This document shows, piece by piece, positions 8,633-18,400 of a stretch of 64,000 nucleotides of DNA. Source of the DNA: Sphingomonas baiyangensis (lineage in GTDB: Bacteria > Pseudomonadota > Alphaproteobacteria > Sphingomonadales > Sphingomonadaceae); contig NZ_SWKR01000002.1 of NCBI RefSeq assembly GCF_005144715.1, positions 620,001-684,000 of the forward strand, given 5' to 3'. Below the pieces are notes generated by a model, which searched no databases, was not told where the DNA came from, and saw only the letters and a program-made list of their open reading frames with translations. How positions within the stretch are numbered: the first letter of the stretch is position 1; every line of letters begins with the position of its first letter. Both the position numbers and the translations under genes were made by a program.

Positions 8633-11148
8633 ACGCGCCGCAGCGCCTGGGCGGGCCGCACCGAAAGGATCGGCCACGATCCGGCAAGACCGATGCCGAG
8701 CGTGAGCAGCGCGCCGCCCGCGAGCGTCGCCAGCACGATCCCCCAATCGGGCGCCCAGCCGAACTCGAACACCTGCGTGATGACGTACCACGCCGCACCG
8801 CCGCCAAGCGCCAGCGCGATTGCGGCGAGCAGCAGCGCCAGCAGCGCGTACTCGATCGCCTGCGCGCCGAGGATCTGCGTGCGCGTGGCGCCCAGCGTCT
8901 TGAGGATCACGCTGTCATAGGCGCGTGCCTGCCGGCTGGCGGCGATCGCCCCTACCAGCACCGCGATGCCGGCGAGGATCGCAACCGATGCCGCGAGCAC
9001 GATCGCGGTCGCCATCTGGTCGAGAATGGTGCGCACCTGGCCGATCACCTCGTCGACGGCTATGATCGAGGCCGAGGGGAAGGCGGCGAGCAGCGCGCGC
9101 GCGACCGCGCCCTCGTTCGCCTTGTCGATCTGGATCGTCGCGGTGAGGCTATGCGGCGCGCTTTCGAGCGCGCTGGGCGAGAACACCATGATGTAGTTGA
9201 AGCCCAGCGTCTCCCAATGGATCTCGCGCAGCGATGCGATGCGCGCCGGAATCTCGCGGCCGAGGATGCTGACGGTCAGCGTGTCTCCCACCCCGACGCC
9301 CATGGCCACGGCCGCCTCGCGATCGAGCGAGACGAGCGGCGGGCCGGCGTAATCGGCGGGCCACCACGCGCCGTCGGTCAGGTCGCTGCCCTCTGGAAGC
9401 GTGGGCGAATAGGTGACGCCGCGCTCGCCGCGCAGGAACCAGGCGCCGTCGGGCAATTCCTCGAGATCGGCGACGCGCGTATCGCCGAACGCGACGATCG
9501 TGCCGCGCAGCGACGGCACGACGTTCATCTCGGCCTCGGGCGCGGCGCCGCGGACCACCGTATCGAAGCGCGCGCGCTGATCGGAGGGCACGTCGAGCAC
9601 GAACTGGTTGGGCGCGCGATCAGGCACGGTGGTGCGGATCTCTTCGGCGAGGCTCGTCTGGATCGCCGCCAGGGTCACGAACAGCGTGAGCGCCAGACCG
9701 AGCGCGATCACCAGCGCGGCGGTCTGGGCGCCGGGGCGATGCAGATTGGCAATCGCCAACCGCCAGAGCGGGCGGCGCGGGCGGGGGACGTGCGCGGCGA
9801 ACCGGCGTACGGCGCCGCCGAGCAACAGCAGCAGGGCCAGCGTCAGCGCGACGGCGCCGAGCACTGCGGCGGCGAACAGCGGATCGCGCGCGGTGGCGAT
9901 CGCCAATACCAGTACCGCAATCGCGGCCACCGCGACGGCGATGACGGTACGCCGATCGGGCCGCGCGGCGCCTGCGACCAGCCCGCGAAACAGCGTTGCT
10001 GCCGGCAGCATCCGCGCGCGCGCCAAGGGCGGAAGCGCGAAGGCGATGGCGATGAGCAGGCCATAGGCGGCGCTTGTGGCTAGCGGGAGCGGATAGAGCG
10101 CGAAGCCGGGTCGGACGGGGAGCAGATCGCCAAGCGCTGCGACGATGGCAGGCGGCAGCAGCGCGCCGATCGCCAGCGCGAGTACAACGGCCAGCAACGC
10201 CACCGCGCCGATCTGAAGCAGATAAATGCGCGCAATATCGCGCGAGGATGCGCCGAGTACCTTGAGCGTGGCGATGCCGTCGCGCTTGCCCGCAAGATAC
10301 GAGCCGACGCCGTTGCCGACGCCGATGCCGGCGATCACCAGCGCGGCGAGACCGATGAGTTGCAGGAATTGCCCCATGCGCTGGAAGAAGCGATCGGCGC
10401 CCGGCGCGGCGCGATCGCGCGTCTTGTATTCGAAGCTGCCGGCGGGAAAGCGCGCCTCGATGGCATCGACCGCCGCCTGGGGCTCGATGCCCGGCGGCAG
10501 CGCGACCCGCAGCTTGGTCTCGAACAGCGCGCCCGGCTGGATGAGCCCGGTACGCGCGAAGCCGGCGTTGGACACGATGGCTACGGGGCCGAGCGTGAAG
10601 CCTTCACCGACGCGATCGGGCTCGCTGGCTATCAGGTCGCGAACGGTGAAATCGGCGGTGCCGTAGCGCAGCGTGTCACCCGGCGACAGCAACAGGCGCT
10701 CGGCCAGCGCGCGGTCGATCAGCACCTCGCCGGGCGCGAGCGGCGCATAGGCTCGGCCGCTGGCCAGCGTGAGCGTACCGTAGAGCGGATAGGCGGCGTC
10801 GACGCCCTTGAGTTCGGTAAGCACCGCGCCAGGCGAATCCGCGCGCGCATCGGCCTGCGCCATGGCGCGCGTGCGGACGGTGTCGGACAGCGTGCCGAGC
10901 TGTGCGAGCACGCCGGTTTCGGCGGCGTCGGCGCGGCGCTGCATCATCGCGACTTCGATATCGCCGCCCAGGATGACGCGTCCGCGCGCGGCGAGTTCGG
11001 CGCTGATGCCCGCCGTCAGGCTGCCGATCGTCGCGAGCGTGGCGACGCCCAGCAACAGGCAGATGAACAGCAGCCGCAGGCCATGGAAGCCGCGATGCAG
11101 ATCACGCCGCGCGATCCGCCAACTCGCTGCCCATCCGAGATCGCTCAC
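8629..11148 (-). CDS. ybbP: ABC transporter permease of the YbbP/FtsX family
   Basis: Large permease partner of the adjacent YbbA-type ATPase. The 839-residue protein has the double FtsX architecture: a helix at about 23-45 (LLFICLLLGVATLATIGSLTAG), a long periplasmic domain, three helices around residues 240-360, a second helix set and periplasmic domain, and a final FtsX triplet ending SVRPAQALRRV. The start is GTG at 11148, overlapping the ATPase stop (GTGA); an upstream ATG at 11211 would run through the ATPase coding end. In E. coli the ybbA-ybbP pair sits next to tesA, as here. The substrate is unproven; release or export of hydrophobic molecules from the membrane is the family hypothesis. 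Confidence 0.9.
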   Translation of the reverse strand: MSDLGWAASWRIARRDLHRGFHGLRLLFICLLLGVATLATIGSLTAGISAELAARGRVILGGDIEVAMMQRRADAAETGVLAQLGTLSDTVRTRAMAQADARADSPGAVLTELKGVDAAYPLYGTLTLASGRAYAPLAPGEVLIDRALAERLLLSPGDTLRYGTADFTVRDLIASEPDRVGEGFTLGPVAIVSNAGFARTGLIQPGALFETKLRVALPPGIEPQAAVDAIEARFPAGSFEYKTRDRAAPGADRFFQRMGQFLQLIGLAALVIAGIGVGNGVGSYLAGKRDGIATLKVLGASSRDIARIYLLQIGAVALLAVVLALAIGALLPPAIVAALGDLLPVRPGFALYPLPLATSAAYGLLIAIAFALPPLARARMLPAATLFRGLVAGAARPDRRTVIAVAVAAIAVLVLAIATARDPLFAAAVLGAVALTLALLLLLGGAVRRFAAHVPRPRRPLWRLAIANLHRPGAQTAALVIALGLALTLFVTLAAIQTSLAEEIRTTVPDRAPNQFVLDVPSDQRARFDTVVRGAAPEAEMNVVPSLRGTIVAFGDTRVADLEELPDGAWFLRGERGVTYSPTLPEGSDLTDGAWWPADYAGPPLVSLDREAAVAMGVGVGDTLTVSILGREIPARIASLREIHWETLGFNYIMVFSPSALESAPHSLTATIQIDKANEGAVARALLAAFPSASIIAVDEVIGQVRTILDQMATAIVLAASVAILAGIAVLVGAIAASRQARAYDSVILKTLGATRTQILGAQAIEYALLALLLAAIALALGGGAAWYVITQVFEFGWAPDWGIVLATLAGGALLTLGIGLAGSWPILSVRPAQALRRV

Positions 11149-11864
11149 GCGCGCACCGCCAGCGAATCGGAGGCGATGCGCCCGTCGCGCATCCTGAGCA
11201 CGCGGTCGCAACGCTCGGCAAGCGACGGATCATGCGTGATGATGACGAGCGTCGCGCCCGCCGCGGCGCGGCGCTGGAACAACAGGTCGACGATGCCGGC
11301 GCTGGTGGTCTCGTCGAGATTGCCGGTGGGTTCGTCGGCGAACAGAATCGCGGGGCCGGGGGCCACGGCGCGCGCGATGGCGACGCGCTGTTGCTCGCCG
11401 CCCGAAAGCTGCGCGGGGTAATGCGTAACGCGGTGGCCAAGCCCTACCGCCTCCAACTCGGTACGCGCGCGATCGAACGCTGCGTCGAGTCCGGCGAGTT
11501 CGAGCGGCACCGCGACATTCTCGAGCGCGGTCATCGTGGGCAGCAGGTGGAAGGACTGGAGCACGATGCCGATCCGCCCGCGCCGCGCGCGCGCCAAAGC
11601 ATCCTCGTTGCGTCCGGTATAGACCATGCCGGCGACCTCGACGTCGCCGCCCGTCGCGCGTTCGAGCCCCGACAGGATCGCCATGAGCGAGGACTTGCCC
11701 GATCCCGACGGCCCGAGGATCGCCAGCGACTGCCCGGTCGGTACATCGAGATCGATGCCGTGCAGGATTTCGGTCGGGGCAGCATCGGTGCCCAGCGTCA
11801 GCGTGACATTGCGCGCACGGATTGCGATATCGTCGATCGTCGTCGGTCGTATGGGAGAATGCAT
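11145..11864 (-). CDS. ybbA: ABC transporter ATP-binding protein, YbbA type
   Basis: A 239-residue cytoplasmic ATPase of the LolD/MacB-like class that powers YbbP. Walker A is [10 protein letters not shown], the Q-loop region VLQSFHLLPTMTA, the signature [14 protein letters not shown], Walker [14 protein letters not shown] and the H-loop IITHDPS. ATG at 11864 is preceded by a good ribosome site (GGAGG, six bases away), which lies inside the first codons of divergent tesA. The start codons of ybbA and tesA are separated by only two bases. The longer open frame towards 12302 is antisense to tesA and is not believed. Confidence 0.92.
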   Translation of the reverse strand: MHSPIRPTTIDDIAIRARNVTLTLGTDAAPTEILHGIDLDVPTGQSLAILGPSGSGKSSLMAILSGLERATGGDVEVAGMVYTGRNEDALARARRGRIGIVLQSFHLLPTMTALENVAVPLELAGLDAAFDRARTELEAVGLGHRVTHYPAQLSGGEQQRVAIARAVAPGPAILFADEPTGNLDETTSAGIVDLLFQRRAAAGATLVIITHDPSLAERCDRVLRMRDGRIASDSLAVRA

Positions 11865-11866
11865 TC

Positions 11867-12601
11867 TTGTCCTCCAGGAGTATCCCCTATGGGGTCGCGC
11901 TGCTGCTTTCCCAAGCGCTGGTCGCCTGTTCGCCCGGTGAAAGCGTGCCCGCCAACGTCGCTGGCGTGTCCCCGACGGCTGCGGAGCCGGCGGACAGCGC
12001 GACGCCAGCCGCCGACACGCGGCTGGTCGTGGCGTTCGGTGACAGCCTGTACGCGGGCTATGGCGTACTGGCGCAGCAGAGCTTTCCGGCGGTGTTGCAG
12101 CGCGCGCTGGCCGACGCCGGCGTGCGCGCCGAAGTCCGCAATGCGGGCGTGTCGGGCGATACCAGCGCGGCGGGTCGCCGCCGCTTGGCGTTCGCGCTCG
12201 ACGGGCTCGATCGCAAGCCCGATCTGGTAATCGTCGGGCTGGGCGGCAACGACATGCTGCGCGGCCTGCCGCCTGCCGAAACGCGCGCGAACCTGACCGC
12301 AATCCTCGACGAGCTGCGCCGCCGCGAGATACCCACGATGCTCACGGGCATGATCGCCGCGCCGAATATGGGTGCCGATTATGCGCGCGACTTCAACGCG
12401 ATCTTCCCCGAACTCGCCGAGGAATATGGCATTCCGCTCGATCCGTTCTTCCTCGATGGCGTGGTGACCGACACTGCGCTGATGCTGCCCGACCGCATTC
12501 ATCCCAATCCGCAGGGAATCGAACGCATCGTCGATCGCGTGACCCCGCGCGTGGCGACGGCGCTGCGGGCAAACGAAGGGGCGGGGGCATCGGAACAGTG
12601 A
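11867..12601 (+). CDS. tesA: Arylesterase / lysophospholipase, GDSL lipoprotein
   Basis: SGNH-fold esterase or thioesterase, predicted to be a membrane-anchored lipoprotein. The 244-residue product has a short hydrophobic leader with lipobox LVAC, a linker, then block I VVAFGDSLYAGYG (nucleophile Ser), block II NAGVSGDTSAAG, block III VGLGGNDMLRG and block V LPDRIHPNPQG (catalytic Asp and His). The TTG start at 11867 is chosen because GGGAG at 11853-11857 lies nine bases upstream; a TTG at 11822 would overlap ybbA by 43 bases. It is divergent from ybbA-ybbP, a linkage also seen in E. coli. Confidence 0.88.
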   Translation: MSSRSIPYGVALLLSQALVACSPGESVPANVAGVSPTAAEPADSATPAADTRLVVAFGDSLYAGYGVLAQQSFPAVLQRALADAGVRAEVRNAGVSGDTSAAGRRRLAFALDGLDRKPDLVIVGLGGNDMLRGLPPAETRANLTAILDELRRREIPTMLTGMIAAPNMGADYARDFNAIFPELAEEYGIPLDPFFLDGVVTDTALMLPDRIHPNPQGIERIVDRVTPRVATALRANEGAGASEQ

Positions 12602-12651
12602 GGGGCGGTCCCAAGGCGACGCGCGCATCAGGGAGAGTCGTCCGCGTACGA

Positions 12652-12691
12652 TAGAAAAGCAAACGCCCGGGCTGGTGGTCCAGCCCGGGCG
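12652..12691 (-). terminator. Strong rho-independent terminator reading leftwards
   Basis: Perfect 12-bp stem CGCCCGGGCTGG / CCAGCCCGGGCG (12664-12675 and 12680-12691) with a four-base loop. Read on the minus strand it is followed by a T-rich tail (GTTTGCTTTTCT). On the plus strand there is no T tract after it, so it is not a normal terminator for tesA. Confidence 0.75.
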
Positions 12692-12850
12692 CCTGCGTGA
12701 CGATCACTCGTCAGCCCCCTAATCAGCTTCCGCCCGCACGCCCGTCGCTTGACGAACGGGGCTTGAAGCCTCCCCGAACCACGGCCATTGCCTGCGCTTC
12801 GATGGCCTTCGGTTAAGCGCATCGCGCTGCGATGTCATCGCCAAACCAAG
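12652..12850 (-). ncRNA. Candidate small RNA ending at an orphan terminator
   Basis: Inferred only. A rho-independent terminator at 12652-12691 reads leftwards, yet no minus-strand gene lies upstream of it before lolC, which is on the plus strand. The 160 or so bases to its right contain further inverted repeats and no believable frame. A small RNA starting around 12850 would explain this; TTGCCA at 12884-12889 (minus strand) could be part of a -35 box. The 5' end is a guess. It does not resemble 6S RNA, tmRNA, RNase P RNA or SRP RNA as far as I can judge by eye. Confidence 0.25.
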
Positions 12851-12970
12851 CCGCTGCCACCGAATCGCTTAACCCTGTGTTCATTTGGCAACAGCGCTGA
12901 TTGCACGCCCCGCCACGCTGTTCTAGGCGAAGGCGGCCATCGTTCCGGTCCCGTTTTTCAAAGGCAATCG

Positions 12971-14221
12971 ATGATCCTTTCCCGTTACGAGCGCATGATC
13001 GCCCGGCGCTATCTGTTGCCCGGCCGGGGCGAGGCGTTCATCTTTCTCGTCGCCGGCATCAGCCTGGTGGCGGTGATGCTGGGCGTCGCCGCGCTTGTGA
13101 TCGTGATGAGCGTGATGAACGGCTTCCGCGCCGAGCTGTTCGACAAGATCGTGGGGCTGAACGGTCATGCCGTGGTGCAGGGCTATGGCGGCCAGTTGCG
13201 CGACTGGCGCGATATCGTACGCGAGGCGCAGGCGACGCCGGGCGTGACGGGCGCGACGCCGCTGATCGAGCAGCCGCTGATGGCGGGCTTCAACGGTCGC
13301 GTCGAAGGCGTGCTGGTGCGCGGCATGCGCGTCGAGGACATCCGCTCGAACCCCACGATCGCCACCAACGTAGTGATCGGCAGCCTCGACCGGTTGCAGC
13401 CGGGAGCAGGCACCGTCGCGATCGGCTCGCGGCTGGCGCAGGCGCTGGGCGCCACGGTAGGTACCGAGATCTCGCTCATCAGTCCGCAAGGCCCCGCCAC
13501 GCCGTTCGGCACGGTGCCGCGCATCGTCTCGTACCGTATCGGCGCGATCTTCGAGGTCGGCATCTTCGACTATGACAAGGCGTTCATCGTCATGCCGATG
13601 GAGGACGCGCAGACGCTGCTGCTGATGGGCGATTCGGTGGGGCTGGTCGAAATCGACACCGTCGATCCCGATCGCGTGGGCGAAATCCTGGCGCCCTTGG
13701 AAGCCAAAATAGGGGCATCGGGGGTGCTCGCCGACTGGCGGCGGCTCAATTCGGAGATATTCGAGGCGTTGCAGGTCGATAGGCTGGTGACCTTCACCGT
13801 ATTGTCGATCCTGATCGTGGTGGCGGTTTTCAACATCCTCTCGTCGCTCATCATGCTGGTGCGCGCCAAGACGCGCGACATCGCGATCCTGCGCACGATG
13901 GGCGCCACGCGCGGCGGCCTGATCCGCATCTTCATGACGGTTGGCACGACGATCGGCAGCCTCGGCATTCTGGCGGGGCTGATCCTGGGGTTCGTACTCC
14001 TCTACTTCCGCGAGCAAGTGCTGGGCTTCGTGGGGCTGATCTCGGGCCAGCAGATATGGGATCCCTCGATGCGCTATCTCACCGAGTTGCCGGCGAAGAC
14101 CGACCCGGTCGAGGTGGCGGGCATCGTGCTGATGGCATTCACCTTCAGCGTGCTCGCGACGCTGTACCCGGCCTTCAAGGCGGCGAGCACCGATCCGGTG
14201 CAGGTGCTGCGCTATGAGTGA
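12971..14221 (+). CDS. lolC: Lipoprotein-releasing ABC transporter permease (LolC/LolE type)
   Basis: Inner-membrane permease that extracts outer-membrane lipoproteins for hand-over to LolA, working with LolD. The 416-residue protein has the family start [47 protein letters not shown], a periplasmic domain of about 200 residues, then three helices ([23 protein letters not shown], a second with [22 protein letters not shown], and a third near the C-terminus), ending [21 protein letters not shown] 12971 is chosen because the upstream extension to 12788 is low-quality intergenic sequence. It overlaps lolD by eight bases. With only one permease gene here it may act as a homodimer; assignment to C or E is arbitrary. 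Confidence 0.9.
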   Translation: MILSRYERMIARRYLLPGRGEAFIFLVAGISLVAVMLGVAALVIVMSVMNGFRAELFDKIVGLNGHAVVQGYGGQLRDWRDIVREAQATPGVTGATPLIEQPLMAGFNGRVEGVLVRGMRVEDIRSNPTIATNVVIGSLDRLQPGAGTVAIGSRLAQALGATVGTEISLISPQGPATPFGTVPRIVSYRIGAIFEVGIFDYDKAFIVMPMEDAQTLLLMGDSVGLVEIDTVDPDRVGEILAPLEAKIGASGVLADWRRLNSEIFEALQVDRLVTFTVLSILIVVAVFNILSSLIMLVRAKTRDIAILRTMGATRGGLIRIFMTVGTTIGSLGILAGLILGFVLLYFREQVLGFVGLISGQQIWDPSMRYLTELPAKTDPVEVAGIVLMAFTFSVLATLYPAFKAASTDPVQVLRYE

Positions 14222-14888
14222 GGCGGTACTTCAGACGACGGCGTTGAAGCGCAGCTTCACGCAGGGCGGCGAGACGATCGAGGTGCTGCGCGGCGTCGAT
14301 CTGGCGGTGGCGCCGGGCGAGATCGTGGCACTTCTGGGGCCTTCGGGCTCGGGCAAGTCGACGCTGTTGCAGGCGGTGGGATTGCTCGAGGGTGGCTTCG
14401 AGGGATCGATCCGCGTCGCCGGCGAGGAAGTGGCGAAGCTGAACGGCGATCGGCGGACCGAGACGCGGCGTGATCGCATGGGGTTCATTTACCAGTTCCA
14501 TCACCTTCTGCCCGATTTCACCGCGCAGGAGAATGTCGTGCTGCCGCAGCTGATCGGCGGCACTGAGCGCGATGTGGCCGAGGCGCGGGCGGCCGAGCTG
14601 CTGGGCGCGCTGGGGCTCGCGCGGCGGCTGACGCACCGGCCCAACCAGCTTTCGGGCGGTGAGCAGCAGCGCGTCGCAGTGGCGCGCGCGCTGGCCAACC
14701 GGCCCGCGCTGGTGCTCGCCGACGAGCCCACGGGAAACCTTGACGAGGCGACCGCCGACATCGTGTTCGCCGAGTTCCTGCGGCTAGTGCGCGGCGAGGG
14801 ATCGGCGGCACTGGTGGCGACGCACAACGAACGGCTCGCAGCACGGATGGACCGCGTGGTGCGGCTGCATGACGGAGTGCTCGAATGA
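14214..14888 (+). CDS. lolD: Lipoprotein-releasing ABC transporter ATP-binding protein
   Basis: Cytoplasmic ATPase that energises lipoprotein release by the adjacent permease. The 224-residue product has Walker [12 protein letters not shown]-loop [12 protein letters not shown], signature [15 protein letters not shown], Walker [16 protein letters not shown] and H-loop VATHNE. The [10 protein letters not shown] segment after the Q-loop is characteristic of LolD among close relatives such as MacB and YbbA. It overlaps lolC by eight bases and gpx by four (ATGA), so the three genes form one transcript. Confidence 0.93.
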   Translation: MSEAVLQTTALKRSFTQGGETIEVLRGVDLAVAPGEIVALLGPSGSGKSTLLQAVGLLEGGFEGSIRVAGEEVAKLNGDRRTETRRDRMGFIYQFHHLLPDFTAQENVVLPQLIGGTERDVAEARAAELLGALGLARRLTHRPNQLSGGEQQRVAVARALANRPALVLADEPTGNLDEATADIVFAEFLRLVRGEGSAALVATHNERLAARMDRVVRLHDGVLE

Positions 14889-15364
14889 CCGATATCCACG
14901 CGATCCCCGTGACGGCCGCCGACGGCAGCGCCACCGATCTATCGGCCTATCGCGGGCGAGTGTTGCTGATCGTCAACGTCGCGTCGAAATGCGGCTTCAC
15001 CCCGCAATATGCCGGGCTCGAGGCGCTGTACCGGCGGCACCGCGATGCGGGCTTCGCGGTGCTGGCATTCCCGTGCAACCAGTTCGGCGCGCAGGAGCCG
15101 GGAGACGCTGCGGAGATCGCGCGCTTCTGCGCCACCAGCTATGATGTGAGCTTTCCGGTGTTCGGCAAGATCGACGTCAACGGCGCCGACGCCGCGCCCT
15201 TGTGGCAGCACCTGAAGGCGCAGGCGCCCGGCCTGCTGGGCAGCGAGGGCATCAAGTGGAACTTCACCAAGTTCCTGATCGACCGCGACGGCCGCGTCGT
15301 CGATCGCTACGCGCCGACGACAACGCCCGAGGCGATCGAGAAGGATATCGTGGCGCTGCTGTAG
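14885..15364 (+). CDS. Glutathione peroxidase family protein (Cys type)
   Basis: Reduces hydroperoxides, usually with thioredoxin as donor in bacteria. The 159-residue product carries the catalytic set: Cys36 in NVASKCGFT, Gln70 in NQFGAQEP, and Trp125-Asn126 in KWNFTKFL. Cys64 in AFPCNQFG is a candidate resolving cysteine, typical of thioredoxin-dependent members. There is no signal peptide, so it is cytoplasmic. It overlaps lolD by four bases and its transcript ends at the bidirectional terminator at 15383-15429. Confidence 0.92.
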   Translation: MTDIHAIPVTAADGSATDLSAYRGRVLLIVNVASKCGFTPQYAGLEALYRRHRDAGFAVLAFPCNQFGAQEPGDAAEIARFCATSYDVSFPVFGKIDVNGADAAPLWQHLKAQAPGLLGSEGIKWNFTKFLIDRDGRVVDRYAPTTTPEAIEKDIVALL

Positions 15365-15382
15365 GCGCGACGGCCACTACGG

Positions 15383-15429
15383 ACGCAAAAAAGGGCGGCG
15401 CCGCGAGGCACCGCCCTCTTTTTTTGCGT
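15383..15429. terminator. Bidirectional rho-independent terminator
   Basis: An A-tract, a GC stem (GGGCGGCGCC / GGCACCGCCC, one mismatch, loop GCGA) and a T-tract, flanked by the matching arms ACGC and GCGT. It lies between convergent gpx and the TonB-dependent receptor and can end both transcripts. Confidence 0.85.
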
Positions 15430-15437
15430 CACGTCGA

Positions 15438-18400
15438 TCAGAACAGACGATCGATCGACATGCGTGCACCGGCATAGATGTAACGGCCGGTCGCAGCGAC
15501 GGGATAGAAGGTCGAACCGATGTCGGGCTCCTGATTGAACACGTTGTTCACGCCCATGTAGAAGCTGAACCGATCGTTCGGAGCGATCGCCAGCTGCACA
15601 TCGTGCGTGAACCGTTCGTCGAAGTACAGGAATTCGGGTGCGACGATATCGGGATCGGCGGCGATCTGCTCGTTGGTGAACCGCGACGTCTTGCTGAAAT
15701 AGTTCATGCGGTACGTAACGAGATACTTGTCGATCGACCAGTTCACATTGGCGTTGACCTGCCACTCGGGAGCGTTGACGGTGCCCTTCGAGTTGATCGT
15801 GTTGCCGCCGGGAACGGCGATGAAGGTCAGGCGATCGAGATAGTTGCCGCGAATGCCGACACCGAACGTGCCGAGAGACGAGGTCGGCAGGCTGTAGGCC
15901 ACGGTGAAGTCGATGCCGCGCGTCGTGAACTCGGCCACGTTCTGCGGCAGTAGCCGGAAGCCGCTGACGACACCCGGCGCGCTCGGGTTCGTACCGGGGT
16001 TGCGATCGATCGCGTCACAGAACTGGTTGTTCAGATCGGGCGCATCGACGCACAACTCGGCGACGCGATCGAGCGCGGGCGTCGAGATCGCGTCTTCGAT
16101 CCGGACGTCGTAGAAATCGACCGAGACGTTGAGCCGCGGAATGAAGCTGGGCCGCAATACGACGCCGGCCGTCCAGGTCGTTGCCGTTTCCTCGCTCAGA
16201 TCGGGGTTGCCACCGGCAAGCCCGGGCAGGCTCGAGCTGACGTCACCCGTGAAATCGGCGATCTGCTGCGCGTTGAGGCCGAGCTGCTGGAAGATCGCCT
16301 GGCAATTGGCAACGCGCGTGCTCGTGCCGTCGTTGATGTTCTGCGGAGCGCACGGATCCTCGATGAACGAGAAGGTCTGGTTCTGCGGACCGAAAAGCTC
16401 GCCGATATTGGGCGCACGGACCGCGCGCGCATAGGTGCCGCGGAAGCGGACGTCGCGGATTGGGGCATAGATACCGCCGATGCTGTACGTCGTTGCGGTG
16501 CCGATCGTGCTGTAGTCGGAGATGCGGACCGCGCCGTTGATCGACAGTTCCTCTGCAAAGGGTCGATTGCTGATGATCGGCACGTTGAGCTCGCCGAATG
16601 CCTCCCAGACATCGAACGATCCGGTCTCGGGAAACAGCGCGTTGCCGAAGGTGAGGCCGGTCGTGTTGACCGGGTCGGGGAAGGATTCGCTTTTTTCGAA
16701 GCGGTATTCACCACCTACCGCGAAGCCGATCGCGTCGCCCCACAAGCGAATATTGTCGCCAATGGTACCCGAGACGAAAGCGTTCACGACATGCTGCTGA
16801 ATACGCGACGTGTCGACCGCGTCGGTCAGCAGGAAGTCGATGGCGCCGGGCGCCTGTTGATCGCTGAAGAGGTTGAAGGGCACGCAGCCGCTATTCGGAC
16901 CGGGCGTGAACGACAGCTGCTGAGCGTCGAAATCGAACGGTGCGCTCTGGAAGTTGTAGAAAGGCTGGTTGCTGAGCGATGCCGGCGCGATGTTCGACCG
17001 GCATACGATGTTGCCGTTGGGCGTTCCATTGAGAACCTGGCCCTCGTCAACAGCGTCGATAGCCGCGAAGAAGCGATCGTTGAAGCGCGTGCGCGTCTGC
17101 AGCAGACGGGCATCCGAACGGCCATAAACGTATGACACGTCGAACTCGACATTGCTGGTGACGTCACCGCGGACGCCAACGACGCTGCGATAGGTCTCGC
17201 GCTTGTTGTTCTGGCCACGACGACCGATGTCGAGATTGTCGCGGTTGACCAGAACGCCGAAATTGCCCGCATCGGCGATCGCCTGCGCGCGAATATTGTC
17301 GGGCAGGAAGGCGTTGTCGAGCGGCGTGAGAATCGTGAAGTCGAACGTCGGCTGACCTTCCGAATCCGACTCGACCCGGGCATATTTACCCTGAACATAA
17401 GCCTTGATGTTCGGCAGCACTTCGTAGCTGAAAAGCAGGTTGCTCACGAAGCGCTCGATACGCGGAAGCAGTTCGCCGCCATAGGTGGCGACGGGCGTGC
17501 CGCTGCCGCCGCTCTGAAAGATGCCGCCGGCATAGGTGCCGGGATCGAACACGCTGCCATTGCCGATGAAATCGGGCGTGAAATCCAGATTGGTGTCGAT
17601 GGCGCCGATGGGGTTCGAATCAAAATAGCGCACGTCATAATAGGGAATCTGGTCGGGGACGTTGGGATCGTCGTCCGGATCGTTCACGTTGTCGCTGAAG
17701 GTGGCGAAGTTCTCGGGACGCAGGCGCCGGCGCTGTTCGCGCAGGAAGCGGCTTTCCTGGCTGTACTCGAGCGACACGGCGATGTTGCCGCGCCCTCCGG
17801 CGAAGTTTTGACCGGCGGTGACGGCGAGGAACTGGTTGCCCGTATCACCTTCATCCGAGATGCCGCTCTGCACGCGTGCGGTAATGCCCTCGAAATCCTG
17901 GCGCAGCACGAAGTTCACGACGCCGCTGACCGCATCCGCGCCATAGATCGACGATGCGCCGCCGGTGACGATATCGGTGCGGACGACGAGATCGAGCGGG
18001 ATCGTGTTGGTGTCGATCGATGCCGAACCCGGCACCGAGGACACGTGCCGCCGGCCATCCACGAGAACGAGCGTACGCTGCGTGCCGAGATTGCGCAGGT
18101 CGAGCAGATTGAGACCGACGCCGCCGATGCCGGCGTTCGAACCCGAGTTGTCGTTCGAATCCGACGAACCCGTCAGTGCAGGAAAGTCGGCGAGAAAGCC
18201 GGTGATGTTGGTGGCGCCCGTATTCTGGATCAGGTCGCCTGACACCGACACGACGGGATTGGGCTGATCGAACTGCTGCGAGCGGATACGCGTACCTGTA
18301 ACGATGATCTGATCGGCGCTATCGGTTTCGGACAGTTCCTCGGGCGTCAGGATAGGAGACGAGGCCTGGTTGTCCTGCGCGCCCGCTGGCGGCACGTCCT

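Larger units (their letters stand above)
12602..12970. other. Longest gene-free interval in the window
   Basis: 369 bases between tesA and lolC with no convincing coding frame. A 64-codon minus frame (12628-12822) runs through a perfect terminator hairpin and is rejected. The interval holds a strong minus-strand terminator (12652-12691), several smaller inverted repeats (for example GGCCAT/ATGGCC at 12783-12807), and a 9-bp inverted repeat GGTTAAGCG (12811-12819) / CGCTTAACC (12866-12874). The lolC promoter must lie in its right part. Confidence 0.6.

Noticed and set aside
6359..8791. 810-codon minus-strand frame opposite the membrane protein, DUF2141 and GT4 genes
   Set aside because: It spans three unrelated plus-strand genes that have overlapping starts and stops and recognisable domains.
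12628..12822. 64-codon minus-strand open frame in the tesA-lolC gap
   Set aside because: It runs straight through a perfect terminator hairpin and has no ribosome site or recognisable composition.
12870..12884. CtrA-like site TTAA-N7-TTCA upstream of lolC
   Set aside because: One half-site deviates and no other cell-cycle signal supports it; such matches are expected by chance.
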